Shown here: positions 1 to 7,465 of the stretch, one piece after another
Layout: each line of letters begins with the position of its first letter
Numbering within the stretch: the stretch's first letter is position 1
Assembly (NCBI GenBank): GCA_964435305.1
Contig: CAYSZH010000144.1
Location: forward strand, 1-12,141
Direction: 5' to 3'
DNA length: 12,141 bases
Origin: Granulosicoccus sp964435305
GTDB lineage: Bacteria; Pseudomonadota; Gammaproteobacteria; Granulosicoccales; Granulosicoccaceae
Program-made: the position numbers and the translations under genes
Notes under the pieces: generated by a model
Told to the model about the DNA's origin: nothing
Database searches by the model: none
Seen by the model: the letters and a program-made list of their open reading frames with translations, nothing else

Positions 1-1
1 T

Positions 2-493
2 AATTACTTAAGTAGTATTGCGCGGCTTGGTGCCGTTCAAATACTCGAAACCCTGGAGTCAGGTGATCGTGCAAAACTCGAAGCACTCCCCTTGGGTGAA
101 GGTCGCGAGCAGTGAGTGGCCGATGTCGCATTGCTCACGGAAATTTTATGTGAGCTTATGGATTGCCCGGCAGTCGGATTCCGGGGAATCCGAATTGAAC
201 ACGCCATGTGCCCAAAATGGCACATCGATAAGGTGCCAATTCGGATGTTATGCACGTATGAAGGGCCGGGTACTGAGTGGTTGGAGGATCAGGGGGTTGA
301 GTGCAGTAAACTATCTGATCCAACTGTGGTTGACGCTGCGTGTCAGCGCGCGGTTGCAGGGGAGGTTGTTTTGCTTAAGGGTGCACTTTGGCAAGGCAAC
401 GAGGCTGGGGGCGCGATCCATCGCTCACCTGCAATAGCGGATGAAGCTGGACGGCGTACAATAGTGACCCTCGATCCGCTCTGGTTTCAGTAA
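2..493 (+). pseudogene. DUF1826-family protein, 5'-truncated by the window edge and interrupted by an in-frame TGA
   Basis: The reading frame is open from the window edge (codons from position 2), hits TGA at 113-115 and then stays open to the TAA at 491-493. The downstream part carries what I recognise as the conserved C-terminal half of DUF1826: CPKWHIDKVPIR, then CTYEGPGTEWL, then VLLKG and a late HRSP motif. The residues just before the stop (…LPLGEGREQ) and just after it (VADVALLTEIL) read as one continuous family sequence, so the TGA looks like a nonsense mutation at an aromatic position. The alternative is a shortened protein restarting at GTG 116 (125 residues). DUF1826 genes commonly sit next to COG0523/CobW GTPases in zinc-responsive operons, and that is the arrangement here. 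The biochemical function is unknown. The overlapping frame at 18-437 has no family character and is rejected. Confidence 0.8.
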
Positions 494-498
494 CCTTG

Positions 499-604
499 AA
501 CTGCCCCAGTTCAGTGGGGATCAATTTTAAATTAGCCTACAGGCCTTTGTTTCTAAGGGCTGTAGGCTGAGTAAGTTACTGATCCCCATCCAAATGGGGC
601 AGTT
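499..604. repeat. MITE/REP-like element: 25-bp imperfect terminal inverted repeats around an internal hairpin
   Basis: The left arm 499-523 and right arm 580-604 are reverse complements at about 21 of 25 positions: AACTGCCCCA pairs with TGGGGCAGTT, and TGGGGATCA with TGATCCCCA. Each arm is itself a small hairpin (CCCCA-6 nt-TGGGG). Between them lies a third hairpin: GCCTACAG at 535-542 pairs with CTGTAGGC at 560-567, then after one mismatch CCTT 544-547 pairs with AAGG 555-558. The element ends 3 bp before the GTPase start codon, and its terminal GGGG (596-599) is the only Shine-Dalgarno-like sequence there. There is no T-run, so it is not a plain terminator. I see no clear target-site duplication and cannot name a parent transposon. 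Confidence 0.7.
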
Positions 605-607
605 TAT

Positions 608-1621
608 ATGGTGTCAAAATCTATGAATTATCAAGCAGAACACAACGTCAAACTGCCAGTTACTGTGTTATCGGGCTTCCTCGGTGCCGGCAAGACGACG
701 TTGTTGAACCATATATTAAATAACCGTGATGGCATGCGAGTCGCGGTTATTGTCAATGATATGTCTGAAGTCAATATTGATGCTTCGCTGGTTAAGCACG
801 AAGTTCAACTCGATCGGGTTGATGAAAAGCTGATTGAAATGAGTAACGGTTGCATATGCTGCACTTTGCGTGAAGACCTTTTAATAGAGATAAACCGTTT
901 GGCAAAGGAGCGTCGATTTGACTATCTCGTTATAGAGTCCACCGGCATTTCAGAGCCACTGCCTGTTGCTGAAACTTTCTCGTTTCGCGATGACGAGGGC
1001 AGCAGCTTATCTGATGTTGCAAGCCTGGATACCATGGTGACGGTGGTAGATGCCGTAAATTTTAGCGTCGATCTGGATGAAGCTGACGACTTGGCCGCAC
1101 GTGGTGAGTCCCTCGGAGAAGAGGATACGCGCACCGTATCCGATCTGCTTGTAGATCAGGTTGAATTTGCTGATGTGATTATCCTGAATAAGATAGACAT
1201 GATCACAAACGAGGAACGTGATCGACTTGAAAATGCACTGCGTCAACTCAATCGTCATGCCGAGATTATTGACGCGAGGTTCAGTGAAGTACCGCTGGAT
1301 AAAGTGATGGGCACAGGCCACTTCGATTTTGAACGGGCAGCCCAATCACCTGGTTGGTTAGCAGAGCTACGTGGTGAACATACGCCAGAAACTGAAGAAT
1401 ATGGCATTGGCAGTTTCGTTTATCGCGCGCGCCGACCGTTTCACCCTGTGCGTTTTGCTGAAGCACGTAAAAACGATTGGCGCGGTAACGTGCTGCGTTC
1501 AAAAGGATTCTTTTGGCTTGCATCGCGCCCGCATGCAGTCGGTGAGTGGGCACAGGCCGGTGGCATTGTTAGGCATGGTCCTGCTGGGTTGTGGTGGGCT
1601 GATGCACCTCGCGAACACTGA
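608..1621 (+). CDS. COG0523/CobW-family GTPase (putative zinc metallochaperone), C-terminally truncated
   Basis: G3E-family P-loop GTPase, 337 residues. The Walker A motif is GFLGAGKTT at 23-31. The metal-binding CxCC motif is CICC at 82-85 within SNGCICCTLR. The switch/Walker B region is ESTGISEP (110-117), and the guanine-specificity motif is NKID at 194-197. A CobW_C domain begins near residue 265 (SFVYRARRPFHP) and continues through RSKGFFWLASRP. Family members use GTP hydrolysis to deliver metal, often zinc under Zur control. The DUF1826 neighbour supports the zinc subgroup. Members are normally around 400 residues and continue past the WWA-x-PREHWP segment; here the frame stops at TGA directly after PREH, where Trp is expected, and a second TGA follows two codons later. 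About 60 residues are missing, so it may be non-functional. The start at ATG 608 is uncertain; ATG 623 is the alternative. Confidence 0.9.
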   Translation: MVSKSMNYQAEHNVKLPVTVLSGFLGAGKTTLLNHILNNRDGMRVAVIVNDMSEVNIDASLVKHEVQLDRVDEKLIEMSNGCICCTLREDLLIEINRLAKERRFDYLVIESTGISEPLPVAETFSFRDDEGSSLSDVASLDTMVTVVDAVNFSVDLDEADDLAARGESLGEEDTRTVSDLLVDQVEFADVIILNKIDMITNEERDRLENALRQLNRHAEIIDARFSEVPLDKVMGTGHFDFERAAQSPGWLAELRGEHTPETEEYGIGSFVYRARRPFHPVRFAEARKNDWRGNVLRSKGFFWLASRPHAVGEWAQAGGIVRHGPAGLWWADAPREH

Positions 1622-1640
1622 CCCCACTGACGGAGCCCGT

Positions 1641-2651
1641 TTATCTCGAGCTACTACATTGCTCGCATTTTGCTTGGTCGTTAATTCGACCAGGATCAGT
1701 TTTCGACCCTATATTGCCCAATAATATTTTAGTAGCTCGCTTGCGTTCATTTTCTTTATCTTCAGAGCAAAAATTAACAACCAGTATTACGGCTATAGAT
1801 GCTATCAACAAGCTAATTAAATCAACTGTACTGAGTTCTTCCCTGAACCAAATCCACCCAAGTACCATCGTTACGGGTGGCGTAAGATAGCTTAGGCTGG
1901 CGACTTTGACTGCTGACAGTTCTCGAAGTAAATAAAAATATAGGAAATAAGAACCAATGGACACCACTACTGACATATAAAATAGTGACACAAACATTTT
2001 CGGTTCGATGATCAAAGAAAAGCTTCCAAACATCCAGGCAAGTAAACAAAACCCGATACAGGCAGCTGAACTTTGAATCATTAATATCAATAAAAGAGGC
2101 GGAGGATTGCTTGAACTCTCAGCCGTTTTGACATCACTGTAACGGCATAGCACAGTGGCGAGTGTAAGCGACAGTACAGATAAAAACGGAAGGCAATAGA
2201 CTAACAAGGATGCACCCTGCGTGACTTTCTCACCCACGACCAAAAATACAGCCACTAGTCCAACAATAACACCGGCTGTCTGCACCATGTTGATGCGTTC
2301 ACGCAAAACCGGATAAGCAAGAGCGAGTGTAAACAGTGGTTGCATACCGGCTATAAGTGACACCATGCCGGCGTTGACACCAAACTCAATTGCAGCAACA
2401 CTGAGAGAGAGAAACCCAGTATGAGACAATAAACCAATGGTAGCTTGATGCCATATTAGCTTCCGATCAAAAGGCTGCCATTGACGAAGTAGGGTGAGCG
2501 CTACTGATAAAACCACGACGACTAAAGCGTAGCGCCATGCCAACGCCCCAAGCGTTCCAGCGAAATTCAGCAGATACTTACTTCCGATCCATCCTGAACT
2601 CCAAACTACCACGAACAAAAAACACAAAATTGGGATACGTATTGAAGACAT
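1641..2651 (-). CDS. EamA/DMT-superfamily transporter (RhaT/RarD-type permease)
   Basis: A 336-residue integral membrane protein made of two tandem EamA repeats (about residues 8-138 and 150-293), with roughly ten hydrophobic segments. The repeats carry the typical end-of-repeat motifs PLFTLALAYPVLRERI and LTPPVTMVLGWIWFREEL, and the N-terminus VVWSSGWIGSKY is typical of the family. Such proteins export or import amino acids, amines and other small metabolites; the substrate cannot be read from sequence. ATG 2651 is preceded on the minus strand by CAGG seven bases upstream. The last ~42 residues (295-336) form a charged, Cys-containing tail beyond the final helix that EamA proteins usually lack. 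It runs into the junction with the truncated GTPase gene, so it may be readthrough into foreign sequence. The gene is convergent with the GTPase and divergent from the Rieske gene. Confidence 0.92.
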   Translation of the reverse strand: MSSIRIPILCFLFVVVWSSGWIGSKYLLNFAGTLGALAWRYALVVVVLSVALTLLRQWQPFDRKLIWHQATIGLLSHTGFLSLSVAAIEFGVNAGMVSLIAGMQPLFTLALAYPVLRERINMVQTAGVIVGLVAVFLVVGEKVTQGASLLVYCLPFLSVLSLTLATVLCRYSDVKTAESSSNPPPLLLILMIQSSAACIGFCLLAWMFGSFSLIIEPKMFVSLFYMSVVVSIGSYFLYFYLLRELSAVKVASLSYLTPPVTMVLGWIWFREELSTVDLISLLIASIAVILVVNFCSEDKENERKRATKILLGNIGSKTDPGRINDQAKCEQCSSSR

Positions 2652-2679
2652 GTAAATACCTGATTAGTTGCTCTCCCTA

Positions 2680-2708
2680 TGCTCGAAATTAATGTCTACC
2701 TTCGAGCA
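2680..2708. promoter_or_regulatory. Perfect 8-bp inverted repeat upstream of the DMT transporter, candidate operator
   Basis: TGCTCGAA (2680-2687) and TTCGAGCA (2701-2708) are exact reverse complements separated by 13 bp. The centre lies about 43 bp upstream of the transporter ATG. It could bind a dimeric regulator or fold as a 5'-leader hairpin in the transporter mRNA. No T-run follows on either strand. The rest of the 292-bp divergent spacer (2652-2943) shows no gene and no promoter I would defend. Confidence 0.35.
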
Positions 2709-2943
2709 CGACTATCGCGAAAGGATTTTCCAACATATGGACAGGTAATTACATCACCTCAATTAGGGAATAGATAAAGCAGTTTAATGTTCTTTTCGAC
2801 TAACCGAATTGTCTTAAACTTAATCAATTGCGACCTTTCAAAGAAAATGCGTACTCTCGGCTTTAAGGTATCGGATTGACTGTGGTATTTTCCAGTTTTC
2901 AGACCTCTGTCGGCTGTTTCAACCATTTAACAAGGGGTTCAGT

Positions 2944-4071
2944 ATGAATCTGCCAGTCGAGTTACAAAGTGCATTTAATGAGCTCCATACTGGTGCAAAC
3001 GGAGCTCCTTGCACCATGCCTGCCTCCTTCTATAAAGATGAGGCCATGTTATCCAATGAGATTAATGAGCTCTTTATAAATGGATGGGTGTGCGTTGGTC
3101 GTAGTGATGAAGTGCCGGCTGCTGGCGATTACTACACCATTGATATGTTACAAGAGCCCCTTATAGTGACGCGCGCAAAATCGGGCGATGTCGCTGTCTT
3201 GTCAAATGTATGTAGGCATCGAGGAAGCCAAATACTCACTGGAAAGGGCAATACCAAACGCTTCACCTGTCCGTATCATCGCTGGTCTTATGATCTTGAA
3301 GGAAAATTATTGTCAGCACCACTCGTTGATAAAACCGACGGTTTTGATAAGAAATACTGCAATCTCCCATCGTTTAGAACGCATGAGTGGTGGGGCTGGA
3401 TATTCATCAATTTGAGTGGCACTGCTGATGAGTTTGAGAAGCAAATTATTGGCCTTGATGGCTACGTCAAGAATTATCATCCGGAAGAAATGCGTAGCAT
3501 CCATCCAGATACGGAAAGTTGGCCAATAAATTGGAAGTGCCTTGCAGAGAATTTTATGGAAGGCTACCACCTTACACCTGTACATCGACATACTCTGCAC
3601 CCAATGACCCCAACCCGACTGTGTGAAAAAATTCCTGGTGGTGTGGGTTACACGGGTTACAAATCACATTACAGCGATTCGTTTAGTGGTCGAACACAGT
3701 GTCATGCCGATATGACGGATGAAGAGCGTAAGCTATCGATGATGGTGTGGGTATACCCGGGGTTTGTCGCGGCCATTTCCCCCAATTCGGCTGTGTACAT
3801 GAGCATCACTCCCACGGGTGCAACCGAACTGCAAACCCGCTGGGATGTGATCGCGCGCGAAGAGGTGTTTGAAGAGGATCAGGCAGAAGAGCGGTTGAAC
3901 TTTGCCCGGTCGTTTAATCTTGAAGATCGGGAAAGGTTGCTTGATGTTCAAAAGGGTTTAGCTTCGCGATTTGCTACACGAGGCTACCTCGCACCTCCAG
4001 ATTATGAAGGCACCGTTTGGGACTTTTATCATTACGTTGCCAGCAAGTTAATGCCTGAGCCTGTCAACTAA
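2944..4071 (+). CDS. Rieske [2Fe-2S] non-heme iron oxygenase, alpha subunit (ring-hydroxylating / quaternary-ammonium oxygenase type)
   Basis: 375 residues. The N-terminal Rieske domain has the cluster ligands C90-x-H92 and C109-x2-H112 (CRHRG … CPYHRWSYD). The C-terminal catalytic domain has the iron motif E206-x2-H209-x4-H214 inside ENFMEGYH-LTPVH, and D334 (LLDVQ) is the likely third ligand. In naphthalene dioxygenase the bridging acid between Rieske centre and iron is Asp; here it is Glu, as in carnitine oxygenase CntA and glycine-betaine-type enzymes. The reaction should be O2-dependent hydroxylation or oxidative demethylation, with electrons from a separate ferredoxin-reductase. No reductase or beta subunit is encoded nearby, so a partner elsewhere is needed. 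ATG 2944 has a strong AAGGGG site 6 bp upstream. The substrate is unknown; a methylated amine is an inference. Confidence 0.92.
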   Translation: MNLPVELQSAFNELHTGANGAPCTMPASFYKDEAMLSNEINELFINGWVCVGRSDEVPAAGDYYTIDMLQEPLIVTRAKSGDVAVLSNVCRHRGSQILTGKGNTKRFTCPYHRWSYDLEGKLLSAPLVDKTDGFDKKYCNLPSFRTHEWWGWIFINLSGTADEFEKQIIGLDGYVKNYHPEEMRSIHPDTESWPINWKCLAENFMEGYHLTPVHRHTLHPMTPTRLCEKIPGGVGYTGYKSHYSDSFSGRTQCHADMTDEERKLSMMVWVYPGFVAAISPNSAVYMSITPTGATELQTRWDVIAREEVFEEDQAEERLNFARSFNLEDRERLLDVQKGLASRFATRGYLAPPDYEGTVWDFYHYVASKLMPEPVN

Positions 4072-4088
4072 AAGACTTGGTAACATGG

Positions 4089-4366
4089 TCACCCATATTG
4101 CACCACTTGCCGGGCTTCCGGCAGACACTTGATCATTAATGGCGATAGAAAGCTGTTGATATCTGTTTCGAGTACCTCGGCCAGGGATGCAAGCGATCCG
4201 AGTGATGGAGACGTAATCCCTCTCTCTACCTGACTGATAAAACCGATTAAAGCCCGGCTTCATCTGCCACAAATTGCATTGTCAGGCCCAGCGACTTGGG
4301 ACGGGTATGTAGGGAATCGCCGAGATTAGTGCTCGATTTCTGAACATTTCGGCGTGAGTCTTTTAG
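4089..4366 (-). pseudogene. Remnant of an XRE-family (HTH, probably cupin-linked) transcriptional regulator, frameshifted
   Basis: The minus strand contains two halves of an XRE helix-turn-helix in different frames. The first half reads LGDSLHTRPKSLGL then TMQFVADEAGL (to about 4250). The second reads IGFISQVERGITSPSLGS then LASLAEVLETDINSFLSPL, ending at TGA 4089-4091. The family consensus at the join is AGLS-x-GFISQVERG, so one lost base in the Ser codon near 4248-4249 accounts for the shift. The C-terminal cupin domain usual in this subgroup is missing, and no ATG lies in frame; the ATG at 4347 is in another frame, suggesting a second indel. Such regulators often control amine, polyamine or betaine catabolism, so this may be the lost regulator of the adjacent Rieske gene (inference). 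Confidence 0.8.
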
Positions 4367-4375
4367 CGCGACTGA

Positions 4376-4405
4376 AAAATACGCCTATGGCTGGGTGGTT
4401 GTCAA
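4376..4405 (-). promoter_or_regulatory. Sigma-70-like promoter upstream of the XRE remnant
   Basis: On the minus strand a perfect -35 box TTGACA (4405-4400) is followed after 18 bp by TATTTT (4381-4376), a 4/6 match to the -10 consensus. It points into the XRE pseudogene about 30 bp ahead of the decayed coding region, which fits the ancestral promoter. No experimental support. Confidence 0.45.
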
Positions 4406-4650
4406 TGCATTTGTATTACAAACGAGCGCTCTGGATTGACGCGAGAATGGGCTTGCCCAACGACTTTGTTAGCAGGCGACTCACCCGCGGGTATTCGATA
4501 TCAGCTTAGTCATCGCCCATACAACGCTAATTAAAGAATCGCCCATAGCCATGAAGCCAATTGCAAAATGTCCCGGGAGCGAATACGTTAACCGCGGATA
4601 ATTTGCGTTGTCTTTAGTGAATTTACTTTGTTTCGTATCCAGTCCAAATT
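4406..4650. other. Gene-free spacer before the kinase operon
   Basis: I find no coding frame with family character on either strand. A short repeat TCGCCCATA occurs twice (in 4514-4550). GATAAT at 4597-4602 resembles a -10 box for the kinase operon but lacks a convincing -35 partner. This stretch marks the change from mixed-composition sequence to the A+T-rich two-component island. Confidence 0.4.
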
Positions 4651-4666
4651 AGGGGTAGTACGTAGT

Positions 4667-6019
4667 TTGAGAATCTTCAATAACATTCTAAGCAGTGGGC
4701 ATAATTTCTCGGACAATGAGGGTCTGCAAAATTTTCGATACGCAATATTGAATGTGTTTCTGATTTTGCCTGCCATTTCTACATGGGTTAATTTGTCGCT
4801 TTCTTATTTTGGCTTTTTTGAATACAGCGGTGTGTTTAAAATTATTATCGTAGTCTATTGTGTAGCGCTTGTTGTTTGTATTCTAATTTTGAGAAAAGAC
4901 AGACACTACTATGTTGGAGTTGCTGTGTTGTTCATGGTGGCGAATCTGATTTTATTTTTCACAGTTCTAATTATTCAAGTCGAAGATGAGTTCAGGTTGA
5001 TTGGAGTTTTTGTTGCCATGCTTATTACCTACGTTTTGCTGGGTAAAAAAGCAGGTATTTTATCTACGCTAGTTATAGCGGCTGGTGTGTTGTTTGTCAG
5101 TAACGTTTATGATTTGCAACTATCAGCACTTGCCTATAATACGTTCTTTACGTTTTTTATCATTATTTCCGCATTTATGTACTTTTTTCTACAAAAAATT
5201 GAACGTGATTCGATGGAATTTGAGCTGCTTTCTGAAAGGCTTGAAGATAAAGTTAAACAAGAAACCAGCCAACGAATGAAACAGGAGCAAATGCTCTTGC
5301 GTCGTAGCCGCATGGCAAATCTGGGAGAAATGCTGGACTCAATTGCTCACCAGTGGCGACAACCCTTAATGCACGTCAATTCCATTTTGTTAAATATAGA
5401 AAGTGCTGTCGATACTAATAGCGACAACAAGAATAAAGAGTATCTAAAAGGGAAGCTCGATGAGGTGGCTAATCTTACAACCCATATGTCACAAACTATT
5501 GAAGATTTTAGAGGGCTCTTCAAAGTAGAGAAAGAATATGCCAGCTTTGATCTTAGAAATGTAGTACGCGATGTGCTGGCATTATTGAAAAACAACTTAA
5601 ATGATATAGAAATAGAATCTAATGATTCTAATTCAGTTTCAGTTTTAGGTCATCGTAGTGAATTAATGCAAGTGATTATTATTGTATTGAGTAATGCGGT
5701 AGATGTGCTGAATTCCCGGGAAACTAGAAATAAAAAAATCGTGATAAAAATTAAGTCAACAAAAGACGAAGCTAGTATAAGTATCGAGGACAATGCGGGT
5801 GGGGTTAGTCAAGACGATATACATGCGGTGTTTGACCCGTATTTCACCACAAAAGAACAGTCGGGAGGTACAGGTCTTGGGCTGTATATAGCCAGGATTA
5901 TCGTTGAGCACAACATGGAAGGCAGTATTTCGATTGCCAATACCGCTGCTGGGGCTAAATTTTCAATTCTAATGCCTAGAGAGCCCTCAAAGAAACCTTC
6001 GAAGAGTATGGAGGAATAA
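4667..6019 (+). CDS. Membrane-bound sensor histidine kinase 1 of a tandem pair
   Basis: 450 residues from TTG 4667. There are about six hydrophobic segments within residues 25-175, with little soluble sensor domain, then a coiled-coil linker (about 177-210). The dimerisation/phosphoacceptor region is MANLGEMLDSIAHQWRQPL with H228. The HATPase domain shows an N-box (LSNAVDVL, N343), a G1 box (EDNAGGV, D375) and a G2 box (YFTTKE … GGTGLGLYIA). It should autophosphorylate on His and pass phosphate to the downstream regulator. The start is not certain: TTG 4628 would add 13 residues. I chose 4667 because it aligns with the start of kinase 2 (both reach the shared L-x-SGH motif after 8-10 residues) and AGGGG lies at 4651-4655, although 11 bp is a long spacing. 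It ends in a basic tail (PREPSKKPSKSMEE) absent from kinase 2. A+T-rich. Confidence 0.9.
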   Translation: MRIFNNILSSGHNFSDNEGLQNFRYAILNVFLILPAISTWVNLSLSYFGFFEYSGVFKIIIVVYCVALVVCILILRKDRHYYVGVAVLFMVANLILFFTVLIIQVEDEFRLIGVFVAMLITYVLLGKKAGILSTLVIAAGVLFVSNVYDLQLSALAYNTFFTFFIIISAFMYFFLQKIERDSMEFELLSERLEDKVKQETSQRMKQEQMLLRRSRMANLGEMLDSIAHQWRQPLMHVNSILLNIESAVDTNSDNKNKEYLKGKLDEVANLTTHMSQTIEDFRGLFKVEKEYASFDLRNVVRDVLALLKNNLNDIEIESNDSNSVSVLGHRSELMQVIIIVLSNAVDVLNSRETRNKKIVIKIKSTKDEASISIEDNAGGVSQDDIHAVFDPYFTTKEQSGGTGLGLYIARIIVEHNMEGSISIANTAAGAKFSILMPREPSKKPSKSMEE

Positions 6020-6113
6020 CGTTTTTCACGGTTCATTACGCTTTATCGCAAAACTGTTGACCTCTGGTCCTTGAATGCAGTGGTGAGTGTTGATTGTTTT
6101 TTTTAGAGAAAAT

Positions 6114-7448
6114 ATGACGGATTTTCTGGAGAACTTTCTTACAAGCGGGCACCCGTTTACAGAGAAAGACAATTTGCAGAGATTTCGTTATTCATTGCTT
6201 AATTCCTTGCTGCTAATTGCGGCATTTTTCACCCTTTTGAACTATATAACTTCCGTTTTAGAAATCGTAGTATTTGCACCGATATATGAAAATACACTTC
6301 TGTTTTATGTCTTCGCTTGTGTTCTCTCGCTTTATCTACTGAGAAAAAGGAGAAGTAACTATCTGATTGCTGTGAACAACATTGTGTTTAGTTCACTAAT
6401 ACTCTTTTACATGGCTTTGTTTGTTGTTTTGCATGATGAATTCAGGTTGATCTGGTTCTTTTTGGTCGTATTTGCAAGTTTCCTATTGATGGGTAAAACG
6501 TATGGAATTGTACTGACACTCGTTTTACTGGTTAGTATTATTGTCATTAGTCAGTTTTATGATTTAGGTTTTTCGCAATTGGCTCAATTTACATTTTTCA
6601 ACTCCTTTGTCATATTTGCAGCATTTTCATATTTTTACTTGGAGAAAATCGAGAATGATGCTTTTGAATTCAAATTACTAAACAAGAAGCTTGCGAATAA
6701 AGTCGTCGATGAAATTGAGAGAAGAAAAGAACAAGAAGAAATGTTACTACGACAAAGCCGAATGGCCAATATGGGTGAGATGCTGGATTCGATTGCACAT
6801 CAATGGCGTCAGCCTTTAATGCATATTAACTCAATATTGATGAATATGGACAGTTCTCTGGATGTCAATAGTAAGAGGAATAATGATAAAGAGTATTTGG
6901 AATGCAAGATTGACGAAGTGGCCACGTTAACTGCGCATATGTCGCAAACGATAGAAGATTTTAGGGGTTTATTCAAAGTTGAAAAAGAGCCAACCTATTT
7001 TACGATTGAAAGCGCTATCGAGGATGTGTTAACTCTCATGAAAAATAGTTTTAACAATATCGAGATTGACTACAAGCCGAAAGAACAAACTTCAATTCTA
7101 GCCCACAAAAGTGAATTTATTCAACTCATTATCATTGTCTTAAGTAATGCTGTTGAAATTCTCAGCATAAGGGATTCAAAAGATAAGAAAATTATGATAA
7201 AGGCTGATTTGGTAAAAAATAAGAGCTGTGATAAGAATAGTGTGCGTATCACCATTGAAGACACCGCTGGCGGGATTTCTGCGGGTGATATGAATACTAT
7301 TTTCACTCCTTATTTCACTACCAAAGAGCAATCTGGTGGTACAGGCCTCGGTCTGTACATAGCAAAAATTATAGTCGAGCAAAAGATGAATGGAGTCATA
7401 GATGTGTGTAATACGCCTCGAGGCGCGAAGTTCTCTATCGTCATATAG
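6114..7448 (+). CDS. Membrane-bound sensor histidine kinase 2, paralogue of kinase 1
   Basis: 444 residues from ATG 6114 (a GTG at 6087 would add nine residues with no homology to kinase 1). The architecture matches kinase 1: about six membrane segments in residues 27-177, a short coiled coil, phosphoacceptor H229 in MANMGEMLDSIAHQWRQPL, N345 in LSNAVEIL, D383 in EDTAGGI and the G2 box GGTGLGLYIA. Long stretches are identical between the two kinases, including SQTIEDFRGLFKVEKE and YFTTKEQSGGTGLGLYIA, while the membrane halves share only scattered residues (SGH-x-F near the start, DEFRLI, YDL). This points to duplication followed by sensor divergence. It starts 95 bp after kinase 1 and ends 17 bp before the response regulator, so the three are probably co-transcribed. 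The signal is unknown. The ribosome-binding site is weak (AGAGA). Confidence 0.92.
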   Translation: MTDFLENFLTSGHPFTEKDNLQRFRYSLLNSLLLIAAFFTLLNYITSVLEIVVFAPIYENTLLFYVFACVLSLYLLRKRRSNYLIAVNNIVFSSLILFYMALFVVLHDEFRLIWFFLVVFASFLLMGKTYGIVLTLVLLVSIIVISQFYDLGFSQLAQFTFFNSFVIFAAFSYFYLEKIENDAFEFKLLNKKLANKVVDEIERRKEQEEMLLRQSRMANMGEMLDSIAHQWRQPLMHINSILMNMDSSLDVNSKRNNDKEYLECKIDEVATLTAHMSQTIEDFRGLFKVEKEPTYFTIESAIEDVLTLMKNSFNNIEIDYKPKEQTSILAHKSEFIQLIIIVLSNAVEILSIRDSKDKKIMIKADLVKNKSCDKNSVRITIEDTAGGISAGDMNTIFTPYFTTKEQSGGTGLGLYIAKIIVEQKMNGVIDVCNTPRGAKFSIVI

Positions 7449-7465
7449 CTACATGGAGTTAAAAA

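Noticed and set aside
18..437. 139-residue open frame at the left edge
   Set aside because: It overlaps the DUF1826 frame in another phase and has no family character; the DUF1826 motifs show which frame is real.
113..1627. TGA read as tryptophan, because the DUF1826 and GTPase frames are both broken by TGA where an aromatic residue or Trp is expected
   Set aside because: TGG is used for Trp throughout, TGA is the natural stop of the SDR and glutaredoxin genes, and a second TGA follows two codons later in the GTPase frame. Ordinary gene decay explains it better.
1371..1724. Open frame that could have held the missing GTPase C-terminus after a frameshift
   Set aside because: Its translation past 1621 does not resemble the expected CobW_C continuation, and before 1621 it is a shadow of the GTPase.
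2876..2904. Promoter for the Rieske gene with TTGACT as -35
   Set aside because: The -35 box is good, but 17 bp downstream there is only TCAGAC, too far from the -10 consensus.
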